Shown here: piece by piece, positions 1 through 8,371 of the stretch
Numbering within the stretch: the first letter of the stretch is position 1
How the letters are laid out: every line of letters starts with the position of its first letter
From: Asticcacaulis sp. UBA2476
GTDB lineage: Bacteria; Pseudomonadota; Alphaproteobacteria; Caulobacterales; Caulobacteraceae
Direction of reading: 5' to 3'
Assembly (NCBI GenBank): GCA_002342035.1
Contig: DDPE01000079.1
Location: forward strand, 15,808 to 79,807
Length of the DNA stretch: 64,000 nt
Position numbers and translations under genes: made by a program
The notes under the pieces: generated by a model
The model's database searches: none
What the model saw: only the letters and a program-made list of their open reading frames with translations
Told to the model about the DNA's origin: nothing

Positions 1-469
1 GGATTTCTTCGGTCGAGCCCTGCACCACAAATCCGAACAACAAGACGATGAACGGGATCAGCCCCAGCCAGCTTGGTTCGGCGCGAAAGCCGGAATGTTC
101 GACCTCGTAAATGCCACTGATCATGGCGATGGCCACAATAAATAGCGCAAAACCGACACCGATCAGCCATCCGCGTCCGAACCGCGTCAGTCCCTTTTGA
201 TTAAGGCCATTGGCCGCGAACCCGCGCCGCTCATAAAACCAGGCCCAGATCAGGATCAGCACGGCCGACATGCCAAAGCCGGTGACCAGTTGCACCGATA
301 AGGCCGGCCAGATGTGGGCCTCGCCATGCTCCCAGTCGAACAGATAAATCAGCCGGATGCCGACCAGCGCGCACATGGCGATCGCGATGAAGGTGACGGC
401 AAAGGCAAACGGCGTCCACGTCAGCCTCTGCCCCGGCTGCTTTGGCGCGTAGAGGTCTATGCCCTGCAT
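1..469 (-). CDS. CPBP-family intramembrane protease, partial
   Basis: The 3' part of this minus-strand gene lies outside the window; 156 codons are visible, beginning MQGIDLYAPKQPGQRL. About four hydrophobic segments can be read, and the visible part ends in VVQGSTEEI. A di-glutamate after a membrane segment is the first conserved motif of CPBP (CAAX protease and bacteriocin-processing, Abi) membrane proteases, where it forms part of the active site. The later histidine motifs are off the window, so the family assignment rests on one motif and the topology. It is transcribed away from the CtpA-like gene's 5' neighbourhood with about 95 bases between them. The substrate cannot be predicted. 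Confidence 0.6.
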   Translation of the reverse strand, partial: MQGIDLYAPKQPGQRLTWTPFAFAVTFIAIAMCALVGIRLIYLFDWEHGEAHIWPALSVQLVTGFGMSAVLILIWAWFYERRGFAANGLNQKGLTRFGRGWLIGVGFALFIVAIAMISGIYEVEHSGFRAEPSWLGLIPFIVLLFGFVVQGSTEEI

Positions 470-563
470 GATTAGCCCCCTCAAAACCTGAATTTCAGAT
501 TACAGGGTTTTGCGAAACTGTCTATGCTTGGCGTTTTTTGGGCTTGCCGTTTAGGCGCGTTAA

Positions 564-1259
564 CTATTCCCGCCGGAAGATTTTCTCGGTCAGCAGTGTG
601 CCCCACCACGATGCCTTGAAATCGGACTTAATCCGCACCGGATCGTAATCCTCGCTCTGGGTCCATTCGACAAAGCTCAAGCCCTGCGGCTTACCGACCG
701 TAAGGTAGCGCTCAAAGATGTAGTCGAGCACGCCGGTTTTACCCGCCTTCATGTGCAGGGTGCGCAGGCCCAGTTCGCTCATCGCGTCTTCGATCGGATG
801 GCCCAGATGCAAATGGCGGTACAGGACGCTCATGATCCCTGCCCGATCCGCGCCCGATTTACAGTGCAGCAGGGCCGGATATTCGATCCGCTCAAACATA
901 TCCTTTGCTGCCAGAATCGCCTCTTTGGTGGGCACATCGCGCGAGGTCACCTTAAAATCGACCAGCTTCAGCCCCAGCCGTGCACAGGCATGTTTTTCAA
1001 GCGCATAGAACGACCCACGCTGCCCGCGCAGATTGATAACGGTCTTTATGCCGTCATGTTTCTGAAACCACTTAAGTTGAAACGGCCACGGCTGATTGGC
1101 GCGCAGCATCTTGTCATCAATCCAGTGCGCATTGGTAAAACCGAGCCGCAGATAAGCATGATCGCCCCACAGAAAGGCCATGTAGGTTTTGAACAGCCCC
1201 CATTTTGAGGACGTGTCATATACCTTATGGATCTTTGGGGTTTTGAATAGTTTGACCAT
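564..1259 (-). CDS. CtpA-like tyrosine/dual-specificity phosphatase homolog
   Basis: A 231-residue soluble protein with the cysteine phosphatase signature HCKSGADRAG: Cys133 is followed five residues later by Arg139, the CX5R P-loop. A plausible general-acid Asp lies upstream in TSRDVPTKE. No signal peptide is seen. In Caulobacter crescentus the tyrosine phosphatase homolog CtpA is reported (from memory) to be needed for outer-membrane integrity and for lipid A dephosphorylation. Here the gene is divergent from an MsbA-like exporter at the head of a lipid A/Kdo gene run, which fits that role. Orthology with CtpA is inferred from motif and context, not from an alignment. A generic protein tyrosine phosphatase is the alternative. 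Confidence 0.7.
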   Translation of the reverse strand: MVKLFKTPKIHKVYDTSSKWGLFKTYMAFLWGDHAYLRLGFTNAHWIDDKMLRANQPWPFQLKWFQKHDGIKTVINLRGQRGSFYALEKHACARLGLKLVDFKVTSRDVPTKEAILAAKDMFERIEYPALLHCKSGADRAGIMSVLYRHLHLGHPIEDAMSELGLRTLHMKAGKTGVLDYIFERYLTVGKPQGLSFVEWTQSEDYDPVRIKSDFKASWWGTLLTEKIFRRE

Positions 1260-1431
1260 GAACTCGAAATGTTTTTTAAGGATAGCGGTGATCCGCCCGG
1301 CCCCTCATATAGACATTTTTGACGCAGTGATAAGGTCTTTTGTGCGCGGGTGCGACCAAAACCCTATTGGTTTTGAGAAAAATCACCTTAAAGGCTATAG
1401 GCTATTGGTCCAACAACCCTATCTGTTCTGA

Positions 1432-3273
1432 ATGCCTGAGCCTTCACCTCTCACCACGACATCTGACATCAGCCCCAAGGCTGTCATGGCCCGCGTGTGG
1501 CGTGAGTATTTAAGTCCGCAAAAGGGGGCGTTGTTCACCTCCATGCTGTGCGCGGCTCTGGTGGGGCTGGCGACCGCAGGCGTGCTGTTGATGCTCAAGC
1601 CCGGCGTGGAGCTCCTGTTCGGTGAAACCGGCCCCGCCACCACAAACGTGCCAGCAATCATCGCCGAAAATCCACTGTTGATGGTGCCTTTGATCATCGT
1701 CATCATGGGCTTTATCCGGCTGGGGGCGCAACTGGGGCAGGTCACCCTCGTCAACCGCATAGGTCACCAGCTTGTCGGCCATATTCAATCGCAGTTATTT
1801 GCCAACCTGATCCGCGCCGATCTGGCCCGCCTGCAAAAAGCACATTCCGGACAGTACCTTAGCTCGGTTCTTTTCGATGCCGGTTTAATGCGCGAGGCCA
1901 CCACTAATGGCGTCGTCAACTACACCCAGCATGGTCTGACGGTTATCTACACCCTGATTGCCATGGCCTTTATCGACTGGAAAATGACGCTCGGCGTACT
2001 GATCATCGGCCCGATCATCGGTCAGGTCTTATCCGGCTATATGAAGCGCACCAAAAAGGCCGCCAAAGGAGCGATGGAAGAAACCTCCAGCCTGTCGTCG
2101 GCCATTATGGAAAGCCTTGATGGCGTCAAAATCGTCAAAATCGCCCATCAGGAAAACTTTGAAGAGGGCCGCGTCAATGACGTGATCGCCCGCCGCCAGA
2201 AACACATCATCAAGGGCGCCAATGCCCGCGCCTCGGCCGCCCCCGTCACCGAAGCCCTGACGACGGTTCTGATCGCGCTGGTCATCGCCTATGCCGGTTG
2301 GCGCTCTGGTCTTGGCGAAATGACCGTCGGTGGCTTTACTGCGTTTCTGGCCCTTTTGGGCTCCGCCGCACAATCCCTGCGTCAACTCGCCAGCCTGCAA
2401 ACCATTATGTCCGAAGGCATGACGGCGGCCCAAAGATTGTTTGCGGTTTTAGATATTAAACCCGACATCACGGACGCGCCCGGTGCCGTGGCCTTACCCC
2501 GCGATTTTAAGACGATCCGCTTTGATGATGTTGGCTTTGAATATGCGCCGGATATGCCGACCCTTACCGGCATAAATTTCACCGCTCAGGCTGGACGTTC
2601 GATCGCTCTGGTCGGCCCGTCAGGGTCAGGCAAATCAACGCTGCTTAATCTGCTGCCGCGCTTTTTCGATGCCACCCGCGGCCATATCCGCTTCGACGGT
2701 TCCGACCAAAAGTCATTCACGCTCAAATCTTTGCGCGAAAATATTGCGCTGGTGACCCAAGATCCGTTCCTGTTCGATGACACCATCGCCGTCAATATCG
2801 CCTATGGCAATGCTCATGCCGATCAGGCTGCCGTCGAAAAAGCCGCCCGTGACGCCGCTGCCCATGAGTTCATCATGGAACTGCCCGACGGTTATCAGAC
2901 CCGCGTCGGCGAAGCCGGTTCGCGTCTGTCGGGCGGGCAGAAACAACGCATCGCCATTGCCCGCGCCTTCCTGAAAGACGCGCCGCTGCTGCTGCTCGAT
3001 GAAGCGACCTCGGCGCTTGATACCCAATCTGAAGCCCGTGTGCAGGAGGCTCTGGAACGCCTGATGGCCGGGCGCACCACCTTCATGATCGCCCACCGCC
3101 TGTCGACCATCCGCCATGCCGATGAGATTCTGGTGCTCGACAAAGGCCGGATCGTGGAGCGCGGCACCCATGACGGCCTGATTACCTCCGGCGGCCTCTA
3201 TGCCGATCTGGCGCGGCAACAGTTTGATATGCCACACAATAGCCCGCAAATGGCATCAGGTGTGGCGTCATGA
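1432..3273 (+). CDS. MsbA-like ABC transporter, fused TM and ATPase domains
   Basis: A 613-residue half-transporter with an N-terminal six-helix exporter domain (about residues 30-335) and a C-terminal nucleotide-binding domain. Walker A GPSGSGKST starts near residue 395, the signature LSGGQ near 499 and Walker B LLLLDEA near 519, followed by the H-loop in MIAHRLST. This architecture is that of lipid-flopping exporters such as MsbA. The downstream genes (DUF374 acyltransferase, waaA, lpxK) support lipid A-core transport across the inner membrane. Its last codons overlap the next ATG by four bases (ATGA), so translation is probably coupled. A general multidrug or lipid exporter is the alternative. 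Confidence 0.85.
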   Translation: MPEPSPLTTTSDISPKAVMARVWREYLSPQKGALFTSMLCAALVGLATAGVLLMLKPGVELLFGETGPATTNVPAIIAENPLLMVPLIIVIMGFIRLGAQLGQVTLVNRIGHQLVGHIQSQLFANLIRADLARLQKAHSGQYLSSVLFDAGLMREATTNGVVNYTQHGLTVIYTLIAMAFIDWKMTLGVLIIGPIIGQVLSGYMKRTKKAAKGAMEETSSLSSAIMESLDGVKIVKIAHQENFEEGRVNDVIARRQKHIIKGANARASAAPVTEALTTVLIALVIAYAGWRSGLGEMTVGGFTAFLALLGSAAQSLRQLASLQTIMSEGMTAAQRLFAVLDIKPDITDAPGAVALPRDFKTIRFDDVGFEYAPDMPTLTGINFTAQAGRSIALVGPSGSGKSTLLNLLPRFFDATRGHIRFDGSDQKSFTLKSLRENIALVTQDPFLFDDTIAVNIAYGNAHADQAAVEKAARDAAAHEFIMELPDGYQTRVGEAGSRLSGGQKQRIAIARAFLKDAPLLLLDEATSALDTQSEARVQEALERLMAGRTTFMIAHRLSTIRHADEILVLDKGRIVERGTHDGLITSGGLYADLARQQFDMPHNSPQMASGVAS

Positions 3274-3986
3274 AGTCCCTTTTAAATTCAAAACCGGTTC
3301 AGAAACTGATCGCCATCCTCGTCGTCGGTTATCTGAAATTCTGCTACCGCACCTCGCGCTGGACGCGGGTCAATCAGGCTCCCGTCGAAGCGATCTGGGC
3401 CGCCAAAGGCCCCGTTGTGCTGATGTTCTGGCATGGCCGCCTGCATCTGACCCATGCCTGCTGGCCGCTGGACCGCGCGCAAGCGGTCTGCGTGCTGGCC
3501 TCCCTGTCAAAAAGCGGTGACCAGAGCGCCCTGATCAATCAGCGCTTTGGCTATCATGCCATCCGCGGGTCTTCGGCCAAAAAATCCGATCCGACCAAGC
3601 AAAAAGGCGGTGCACAGGCGTTCCGTGAGATGCTGCGCTGGATGCGTGCCGCCCCGGCTGGTGAGGGTCGCTGCGTGGCCATGACCCCTGACGGGCCGCG
3701 TGGGCCGCACCGCGAAATGACCGAAGGCACATTGAAACTGTCGCAAATGACTGGTGCCCCGATGATCACGGTAGGTTTATCGACCTCCCGCTTTATCGAA
3801 TTTAAGACCTGGGATAGGATGCGCGTACCGTTGCCGTTCGGACATGCGGCGATTGTGTGGGAGGTTCATGACCCCGTGCCGGCCGATATCGACGCCGACC
3901 GCTTGCAAGACCTGATGGCCCACATGGGTGATGTTTTGACGCGCGTCAATGATGAAGCCGACCGCGTGGTGGGGGCGCCGCTTTAG
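3270..3986 (+). CDS. DUF374 lysophospholipid acyltransferase-like protein
   Basis: A 238-residue protein of the DUF374 family, related to LpxL/LpxM and PlsC acyltransferases. Visible family motifs are FWHGRLH near residue 51, the block SLSKSGDQ followed by RGSSAKK, and the diagnostic MTPDGPRGPHREM in the middle of the protein. An N-terminal hydrophobic stretch suggests inner-membrane association. DUF374 proteins are commonly encoded beside Kdo transferase and are proposed to acylate lipid A or a related lipid. It starts inside the end of the ABC transporter gene and its stop codon directly abuts the waaA ATG, so the three genes form one translationally coupled unit. The substrate is not established. 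Confidence 0.85.
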   Translation: MKSLLNSKPVQKLIAILVVGYLKFCYRTSRWTRVNQAPVEAIWAAKGPVVLMFWHGRLHLTHACWPLDRAQAVCVLASLSKSGDQSALINQRFGYHAIRGSSAKKSDPTKQKGGAQAFREMLRWMRAAPAGEGRCVAMTPDGPRGPHREMTEGTLKLSQMTGAPMITVGLSTSRFIEFKTWDRMRVPLPFGHAAIVWEVHDPVPADIDADRLQDLMAHMGDVLTRVNDEADRVVGAPL

Positions 3987-5309
3987 ATGCGCAGCCCCAA
4001 ACCGTTTTCCCTGACCGCTTATCAATGGTTGATGAGCCTGTTCCACACGCAGGCACCTTTTGTCCTGCGCAGACGGCTTGAGCGCGGCAAGGAAGACCCG
4101 ATCCGGTTCCGGGAGCGTCTGGGCCGCACGGACACCCCGCGCCCATCCGGCACGCTGATCTGGCTGCACGGCGTCAGCGTCGGGGAAAGCCTGTCGGTCC
4201 TGCCGGTGATTGAGCGCCTAAAAATGGAGCGGCCCGATGTGCGGTTTCTGCTGACGACCTCGACCACGACCTCGGCTGAGATTTTGGCCAAACGACTGGC
4301 GGCTGTGGGCGACATCACGCACCAATATGCGCCTATCGATACCCCGCAGGCGGTGGCCGCGTTTCTGGATCACTGGCAGCCGGATCTTGCCATCTTTATC
4401 GAAAGCGACCTGTGGCCCAACCTGATCGGGGCCTTGCAAAAACGCGGTATCAAACACGCCTTGCTCAGTGCGCGTATTACCGAAAAAACCTATAAGGGTT
4501 GGATGCGCCTGAAAGAGGCCATCACCTATACCCTAAGCGGTTTCGACCTGATCATGGCGCAGGATAAAGACTCTGAGGCCCGCCTAAAAAGTCTGGGCGA
4601 TCCGGTTGCCCGTCACGTCGCCCCGCAGGCTAATCTCAAGACCCTGGGCGCGCCGTTGGAGGATGATGCCACCACGCGTGAGGCTTTGAGCGCACAGATC
4701 GGTGCGCGCCAGGTTATCGTCGCCGCCAGCACCCACCCGACCGAGGATGCCTATATTTCCAGCGCCTTAGAGGCAATGGTTAAGTCTGCGGATAAGCCGC
4801 TGCTGATTATCGTGCCGCGCCACCCGATCCGCGCCGAAGACATCCGGCTTGATCTGGAAGCGCTGGGGTTTACGGTCGGCCAGCGCTCAAAGGCTGAAGG
4901 TATCACACCGGACACCCAGATTTATCTGGCCGATACTCTGGGCGAGCTTGGGGTGTTTTTCCGGCTGGCCGATGTGGTCATTATGGCCGGCAGTTTCTCA
5001 ACCGGCATCGGTGGCCATAACCCACTGGAGGCCATGCGGCTCTCCAAAGCAGTTGTCTTTGGCCCTGAACTTTATAACTGGCAGGCGGTCTATGACGACG
5101 TGCTGGAGTTGGGCGCAGGCTGGAAGACCGGCAGTCGCGATGAACTGAGCCTGATCGTCGAGCAATTGCTGGCCAATCCGCAGGCGCGTGAGGCGGCCAA
5201 CACGCTGGCGCGGCGACTGGCGCGCAAAGACGGCGATACCCTGCCGATGGTCTGGCGCTGCCTTGAACCGCTGCTGCCGCCCGCCCCGCCACAGGATGAG
5301 GCGGCCTAA
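3987..5309 (+). CDS. waaA: 3-deoxy-D-manno-octulosonic acid (Kdo) transferase
   Basis: A 440-residue GT30 enzyme that transfers Kdo from CMP-Kdo to the lipid A precursor at the inner face of the cytoplasmic membrane. The N-terminal domain has WLHGVSVGES, with Glu67 matching the catalytic glutamate of the family. The C-terminal half contains ASTHPTEDAYI, IIVPRHPIRA, and GSFSTGIGGHNPLEAM, the CMP-Kdo-binding loop. The usual N-terminal membrane anchor is weak here. It begins immediately after the stop codon of the DUF374 gene. Whether it adds one or two Kdo residues cannot be read from sequence. Confidence 0.93.
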   Translation: MRSPKPFSLTAYQWLMSLFHTQAPFVLRRRLERGKEDPIRFRERLGRTDTPRPSGTLIWLHGVSVGESLSVLPVIERLKMERPDVRFLLTTSTTTSAEILAKRLAAVGDITHQYAPIDTPQAVAAFLDHWQPDLAIFIESDLWPNLIGALQKRGIKHALLSARITEKTYKGWMRLKEAITYTLSGFDLIMAQDKDSEARLKSLGDPVARHVAPQANLKTLGAPLEDDATTREALSAQIGARQVIVAASTHPTEDAYISSALEAMVKSADKPLLIIVPRHPIRAEDIRLDLEALGFTVGQRSKAEGITPDTQIYLADTLGELGVFFRLADVVIMAGSFSTGIGGHNPLEAMRLSKAVVFGPELYNWQAVYDDVLELGAGWKTGSRDELSLIVEQLLANPQAREAANTLARRLARKDGDTLPMVWRCLEPLLPPAPPQDEAA

Positions 5310-5344
5310 GCCATTATGTATTACCTCAAACCTGAAAGTTAGAA

Positions 5345-5581
5345 ATGTATATCTCTGACACAACGCTAATGGGCGCTTTACTCGGCCTTGGGTTTACCTC
5401 AACTTGGGGCGCTTATATGTATTACAAACACGCTTACTTGACTGCTGATAAAAGAGGTAAGTCCACATTACATAAAATAAAAATTATAATATTATGCATT
5501 GCTCATCTTGCCTTTGGGGCGTGGACCTCCATTTCAGGCATTATGCTAATTCCGAAAGTTTTCACTGTTAGCAACCGCTAG
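5345..5581 (+). CDS. Unrecognised small membrane protein, AT-rich
   Basis: A 78-residue protein with two hydrophobic segments (about residues 8-28 and 46-68) separated by a basic loop (HAYLTADKRGKSTLHKIK). I do not recognise a family. It sits between waaA and lpxK, genes that are normally contiguous in this type of operon, with 35 bases before it and 32 after. Base and codon use differ sharply from the neighbours: many AAA, ATA and TTA codons and a low GC content. That suggests an acquired or fast-evolving gene. It could be a real membrane protein or a chance reading frame in an inserted segment. Confidence 0.5.
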   Translation: MYISDTTLMGALLGLGFTSTWGAYMYYKHAYLTADKRGKSTLHKIKIIILCIAHLAFGAWTSISGIMLIPKVFTVSNR

Positions 5582-5613
5582 CATTATCACGTTACAATTA
5601 GAATTCTTTAACC

Positions 5614-6621
5614 TTGATCCTGACTTTCAAAACCCCGAAGTGGTGGTACACAAAAAACGCTGACGGTGCGCCGTGGTGGCGACCGGTGTTGTGGCCGCTG
5701 TCGCAACTGTGGATCGCCGCCGGTCGCGCCAAGGCCAAAAATGCCACGCCCTATCGGTCATCGCTCAAAGTTATTTCGGTCGGCAATCTGACGGTCGGCG
5801 GGTCAGGCAAGACGCCAATGACGCGGGAAATCTTACGATTATTGCCAGACTCTGCGGGCCTGTCCAAAGGCTATGGCGGCACGCTTGACGGCCCAATCAA
5901 TATTGATCCTGTTGCTCAAACGGCGGCTGAAGTGGGTGACGAAGCGTGGATGCTGGCGCGTGAGTTTCCGTTTGTAATCGCTAAGGATCGCGCCGCCGGA
6001 CTGCGGGCGATAGAGTCCACGGACGCCCAAATCTGCGTCGTTGACGATGCCCACCAGAACCTGACCATAGCCAAGGATATCAATATCGTCGTGATTGACG
6101 GCGACACCTCTAATGGCGCTTGGCCGTTCGGGGATGGCGGCGTGGTGCCCTATGGGCCGATGCGCGAACCACTGAATGAGGGGCTGGCGCGGGCAGATAT
6201 TGTCGTGCTGTGGCTGCCGTCAGAGGATGCGCCAGTTGATCCTGAATTACTCAGCCTATTCAAAGATAAACCGGTCTTTATCGCCCGCCTGACGGGGGTT
6301 ATGAGGCCCGGCCGCGTGGTGGCCTTTGCCGCTATCGCGAAGCCGTGGAAGTTTCAGGCCACGCTGGAACGGTTAGGCTGCGACATAGTTGATTTCAAAA
6401 CCTATCCCGATCATGCGCCCATATCTGAGGCCGATCTGACCGCTCTGAAAGCGATCGCCGACGCACAGACGGCGCGCCTGATCACCACCGAAAAAGATTG
6501 GGTTAAGCTGCCTGAACGATGGAAATCAACAATTGATTACCTGCCCATTCAGGCGCGCTTTGATGATGAAGCCGCCTTTAAAGCCGCGCTTCTAAGACAA
6601 CGCGCGCCAGCCAATATCTGA
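5614..6621 (+). CDS. lpxK: Tetraacyldisaccharide 4'-kinase
   Basis: A 335-residue membrane-associated P-loop kinase that phosphorylates the 4' position of the lipid A disaccharide, the sixth step of the Raetz pathway. The Walker A motif is in VGNLTVGGSGKTPMTRE (residues 62-68), followed by LSKGYGG in place of the usual LSRGYGR. Other family blocks are VGDEAWMLA and, near the C-terminus, TTEKDWVKL. The first codon is TTG at 5614; no in-frame ATG precedes the conserved WWRPVLWPLS segment. The last 30 bases overlap the 3' end of purD on the opposite strand. Confidence 0.93.
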   Translation: MILTFKTPKWWYTKNADGAPWWRPVLWPLSQLWIAAGRAKAKNATPYRSSLKVISVGNLTVGGSGKTPMTREILRLLPDSAGLSKGYGGTLDGPINIDPVAQTAAEVGDEAWMLAREFPFVIAKDRAAGLRAIESTDAQICVVDDAHQNLTIAKDINIVVIDGDTSNGAWPFGDGGVVPYGPMREPLNEGLARADIVVLWLPSEDAPVDPELLSLFKDKPVFIARLTGVMRPGRVVAFAAIAKPWKFQATLERLGCDIVDFKTYPDHAPISEADLTALKAIADAQTARLITTEKDWVKLPERWKSTIDYLPIQARFDDEAAFKAALLRQRAPANI

Positions 6622-7860
6622 GCGATAAAACCCGCCCGGCCATTGGATTTTCGAGACCGCATCATAGGCGGCATCACGCGCCTCTTTGATCGTCGCCCCA
6701 CGCGCGCAGACATTAAGCACCCGCCCGCCCGCTGCCAGTAAAGAGCCATCCTCAGCGCGCGAAGTCCCGGCATGAAAGACACTGACGCCGTCGCCGAAAT
6801 CCTGCTCAGCGCCTTTGATGACCGAACCGCCGATCGGGCTATCGGGATAGCCCTTGGCGGCATAGACGACGCATACCGCCGCTTCTTCATGCCATTCGGG
6901 GGCCGGTAAATCCTTTAGCCCGCCCTTGGCCGCCGCCAGCAGGTACGGCACGATATCGCTTTTGAGGCGCAGCATCAGCACCTGACATTCCGGGTCGCCA
7001 AAGCGGGCATTATATTCGACCAGACGCGGATTACCGGCCTCCACCATCAGACCCGCATAGAGCACACCCTTATACGGATTACCCTCAGACTTCATGCCCG
7101 CCATGGTCGGATTAAGGATATCGCGCTGGGTGATATCGAGCAAGGCAGACGTCACAATCGGCGCGGGGCTATAGGTGCCCATGCCGCCGGTATTAGGGCC
7201 AGTATCGCCATCATACGCGCGCTTATGATCCTGCGCCCAGCCGAACAACAGCGCGGTTTCACCGTCACAGAGCGCAAAGATCGACGCTTCTTCGCCGGTC
7301 ATAAATTCTTCGATCACCACCCTCGCCCCCGACGCGCCAAACCGGCCCGACATCATGGCCTCAAGCTCGACATAGGCATCGGGCAGATCCGGGGAAATCG
7401 CAACGCCCTTACCCGCCGCCAGACCATCAGCCTTAATGATATAGGGCGCGGGCAAGGTTTTCAGATAGGCCTTGGCCGCATCCACGTCCTCAAAGGTTTC
7501 ATAGGCGGCGGTAGGTATTTTGTGGCGCTTACAGAAATCCTTGGTGAAAGCCTTCGACGATTCCAATTGCGCCGCCACCTGCGTCGGCCCAAAACAAGGT
7601 GTGCCGACCTTCATCAGCGCATCGGCTATGCCTTCGGCCAGCGCGCTCTCAGGACCAACGACGACCAGATCCGCATTCATAGATTGCGCCAGTTGGGTGA
7701 GCTTATCGACCTCGGTGACCTTGATGGCCACGCATTCACCTAATGACGCCATACCCGGATTGCCGGGGGCGATCACCAGGCGCGTCAACAACGGGCTTTG
7801 GGCTATTTTCCATGCGAGGGCGTGTTCGCGGCCGCCCGAGCCGATCAGCAGAATATTCAT
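6592..7860 (-). CDS. purD: Phosphoribosylamine--glycine ligase
   Basis: A 422-residue cytosolic ATP-grasp enzyme catalysing the second step of de novo purine synthesis, joining glycine to phosphoribosylamine. It opens MNILLIGSGGREHALAWK, the PurD hallmark, followed by VVGPESALAEGIADAL, IIKADGLAAGKGV in the ATP-binding region, and NTGGMGTYSPAP. The length is normal. It converges with lpxK, sharing 30 bases at the 3' ends, with no room for a conventional terminator for either gene. It is divergent from the DUF2200 gene across about 100 bases. Confidence 0.97.
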   Translation of the reverse strand: MNILLIGSGGREHALAWKIAQSPLLTRLVIAPGNPGMASLGECVAIKVTEVDKLTQLAQSMNADLVVVGPESALAEGIADALMKVGTPCFGPTQVAAQLESSKAFTKDFCKRHKIPTAAYETFEDVDAAKAYLKTLPAPYIIKADGLAAGKGVAISPDLPDAYVELEAMMSGRFGASGARVVIEEFMTGEEASIFALCDGETALLFGWAQDHKRAYDGDTGPNTGGMGTYSPAPIVTSALLDITQRDILNPTMAGMKSEGNPYKGVLYAGLMVEAGNPRLVEYNARFGDPECQVLMLRLKSDIVPYLLAAAKGGLKDLPAPEWHEEAAVCVVYAAKGYPDSPIGGSVIKGAEQDFGDGVSVFHAGTSRAEDGSLLAAGGRVLNVCARGATIKEARDAAYDAVSKIQWPGGFYRSDIGWRALS

Positions 7861-7962
7861 GGCCCGTGACTTCCCTTACACTGCGGATTTGGTCAAGCAA
7901 AAATATAGCGATTTCCATTTCTAACGAGGCTGGATTAAACTTTGCCTAAAAGAGGAACCGTC

Positions 7963-8313
7963 ATGACGAAACACCGCATCTACGCCATGAGCTTTTCCAG
8001 CGTATACCCCCTCTATGTGACCAAGGTCGAAAAGAAAGGCCGCACCGCGACTGAGGTCGATGAGTTGATCCTCTGGTTGACAGGCTATGATCAGGATCAA
8101 CTGAAACATCATCTGGAGTGCGGAACCAATTTCGAGGATTTTTTCGCGCAGGCACCGCAACTCAATCCGGCGCGCAGCCTGATCACCGGGGTCATCTGCG
8201 GTGTGCGCATTGAAAACATCGAAGATCCGCTGATGCGCGAAATCCGTTATCTGGACAAAATCATTGATGAGCTGGCCAAGGGCAAGGCGATGGCCAAAAT
8301 TATGCGCGGATAA
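7963..8313 (+). CDS. DUF2200 family protein
   Basis: A 116-residue cytosolic protein matching the DUF2200 family: the start MTKHRIYAMSFSSVYPLYVTKVEKKGR and the middle block VDELILWLTGY are characteristic. The ATG at 7963 is chosen because AGAGGA lies just upstream; an in-frame TTG at 7942 would add seven residues without a better binding site. The fold is probably YdhG/DUF1801-like, but the biochemical function of the family is unknown. It stands alone between purD and the GH27 gene. Confidence 0.85.
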   Translation: MTKHRIYAMSFSSVYPLYVTKVEKKGRTATEVDELILWLTGYDQDQLKHHLECGTNFEDFFAQAPQLNPARSLITGVICGVRIENIEDPLMREIRYLDKIIDELAKGKAMAKIMRG

Positions 8314-8371
8314 GTCTGGCCATTTAAAATATACCCTGCAATAATCAGACAAATAAAAAAGGGAGATTTCC

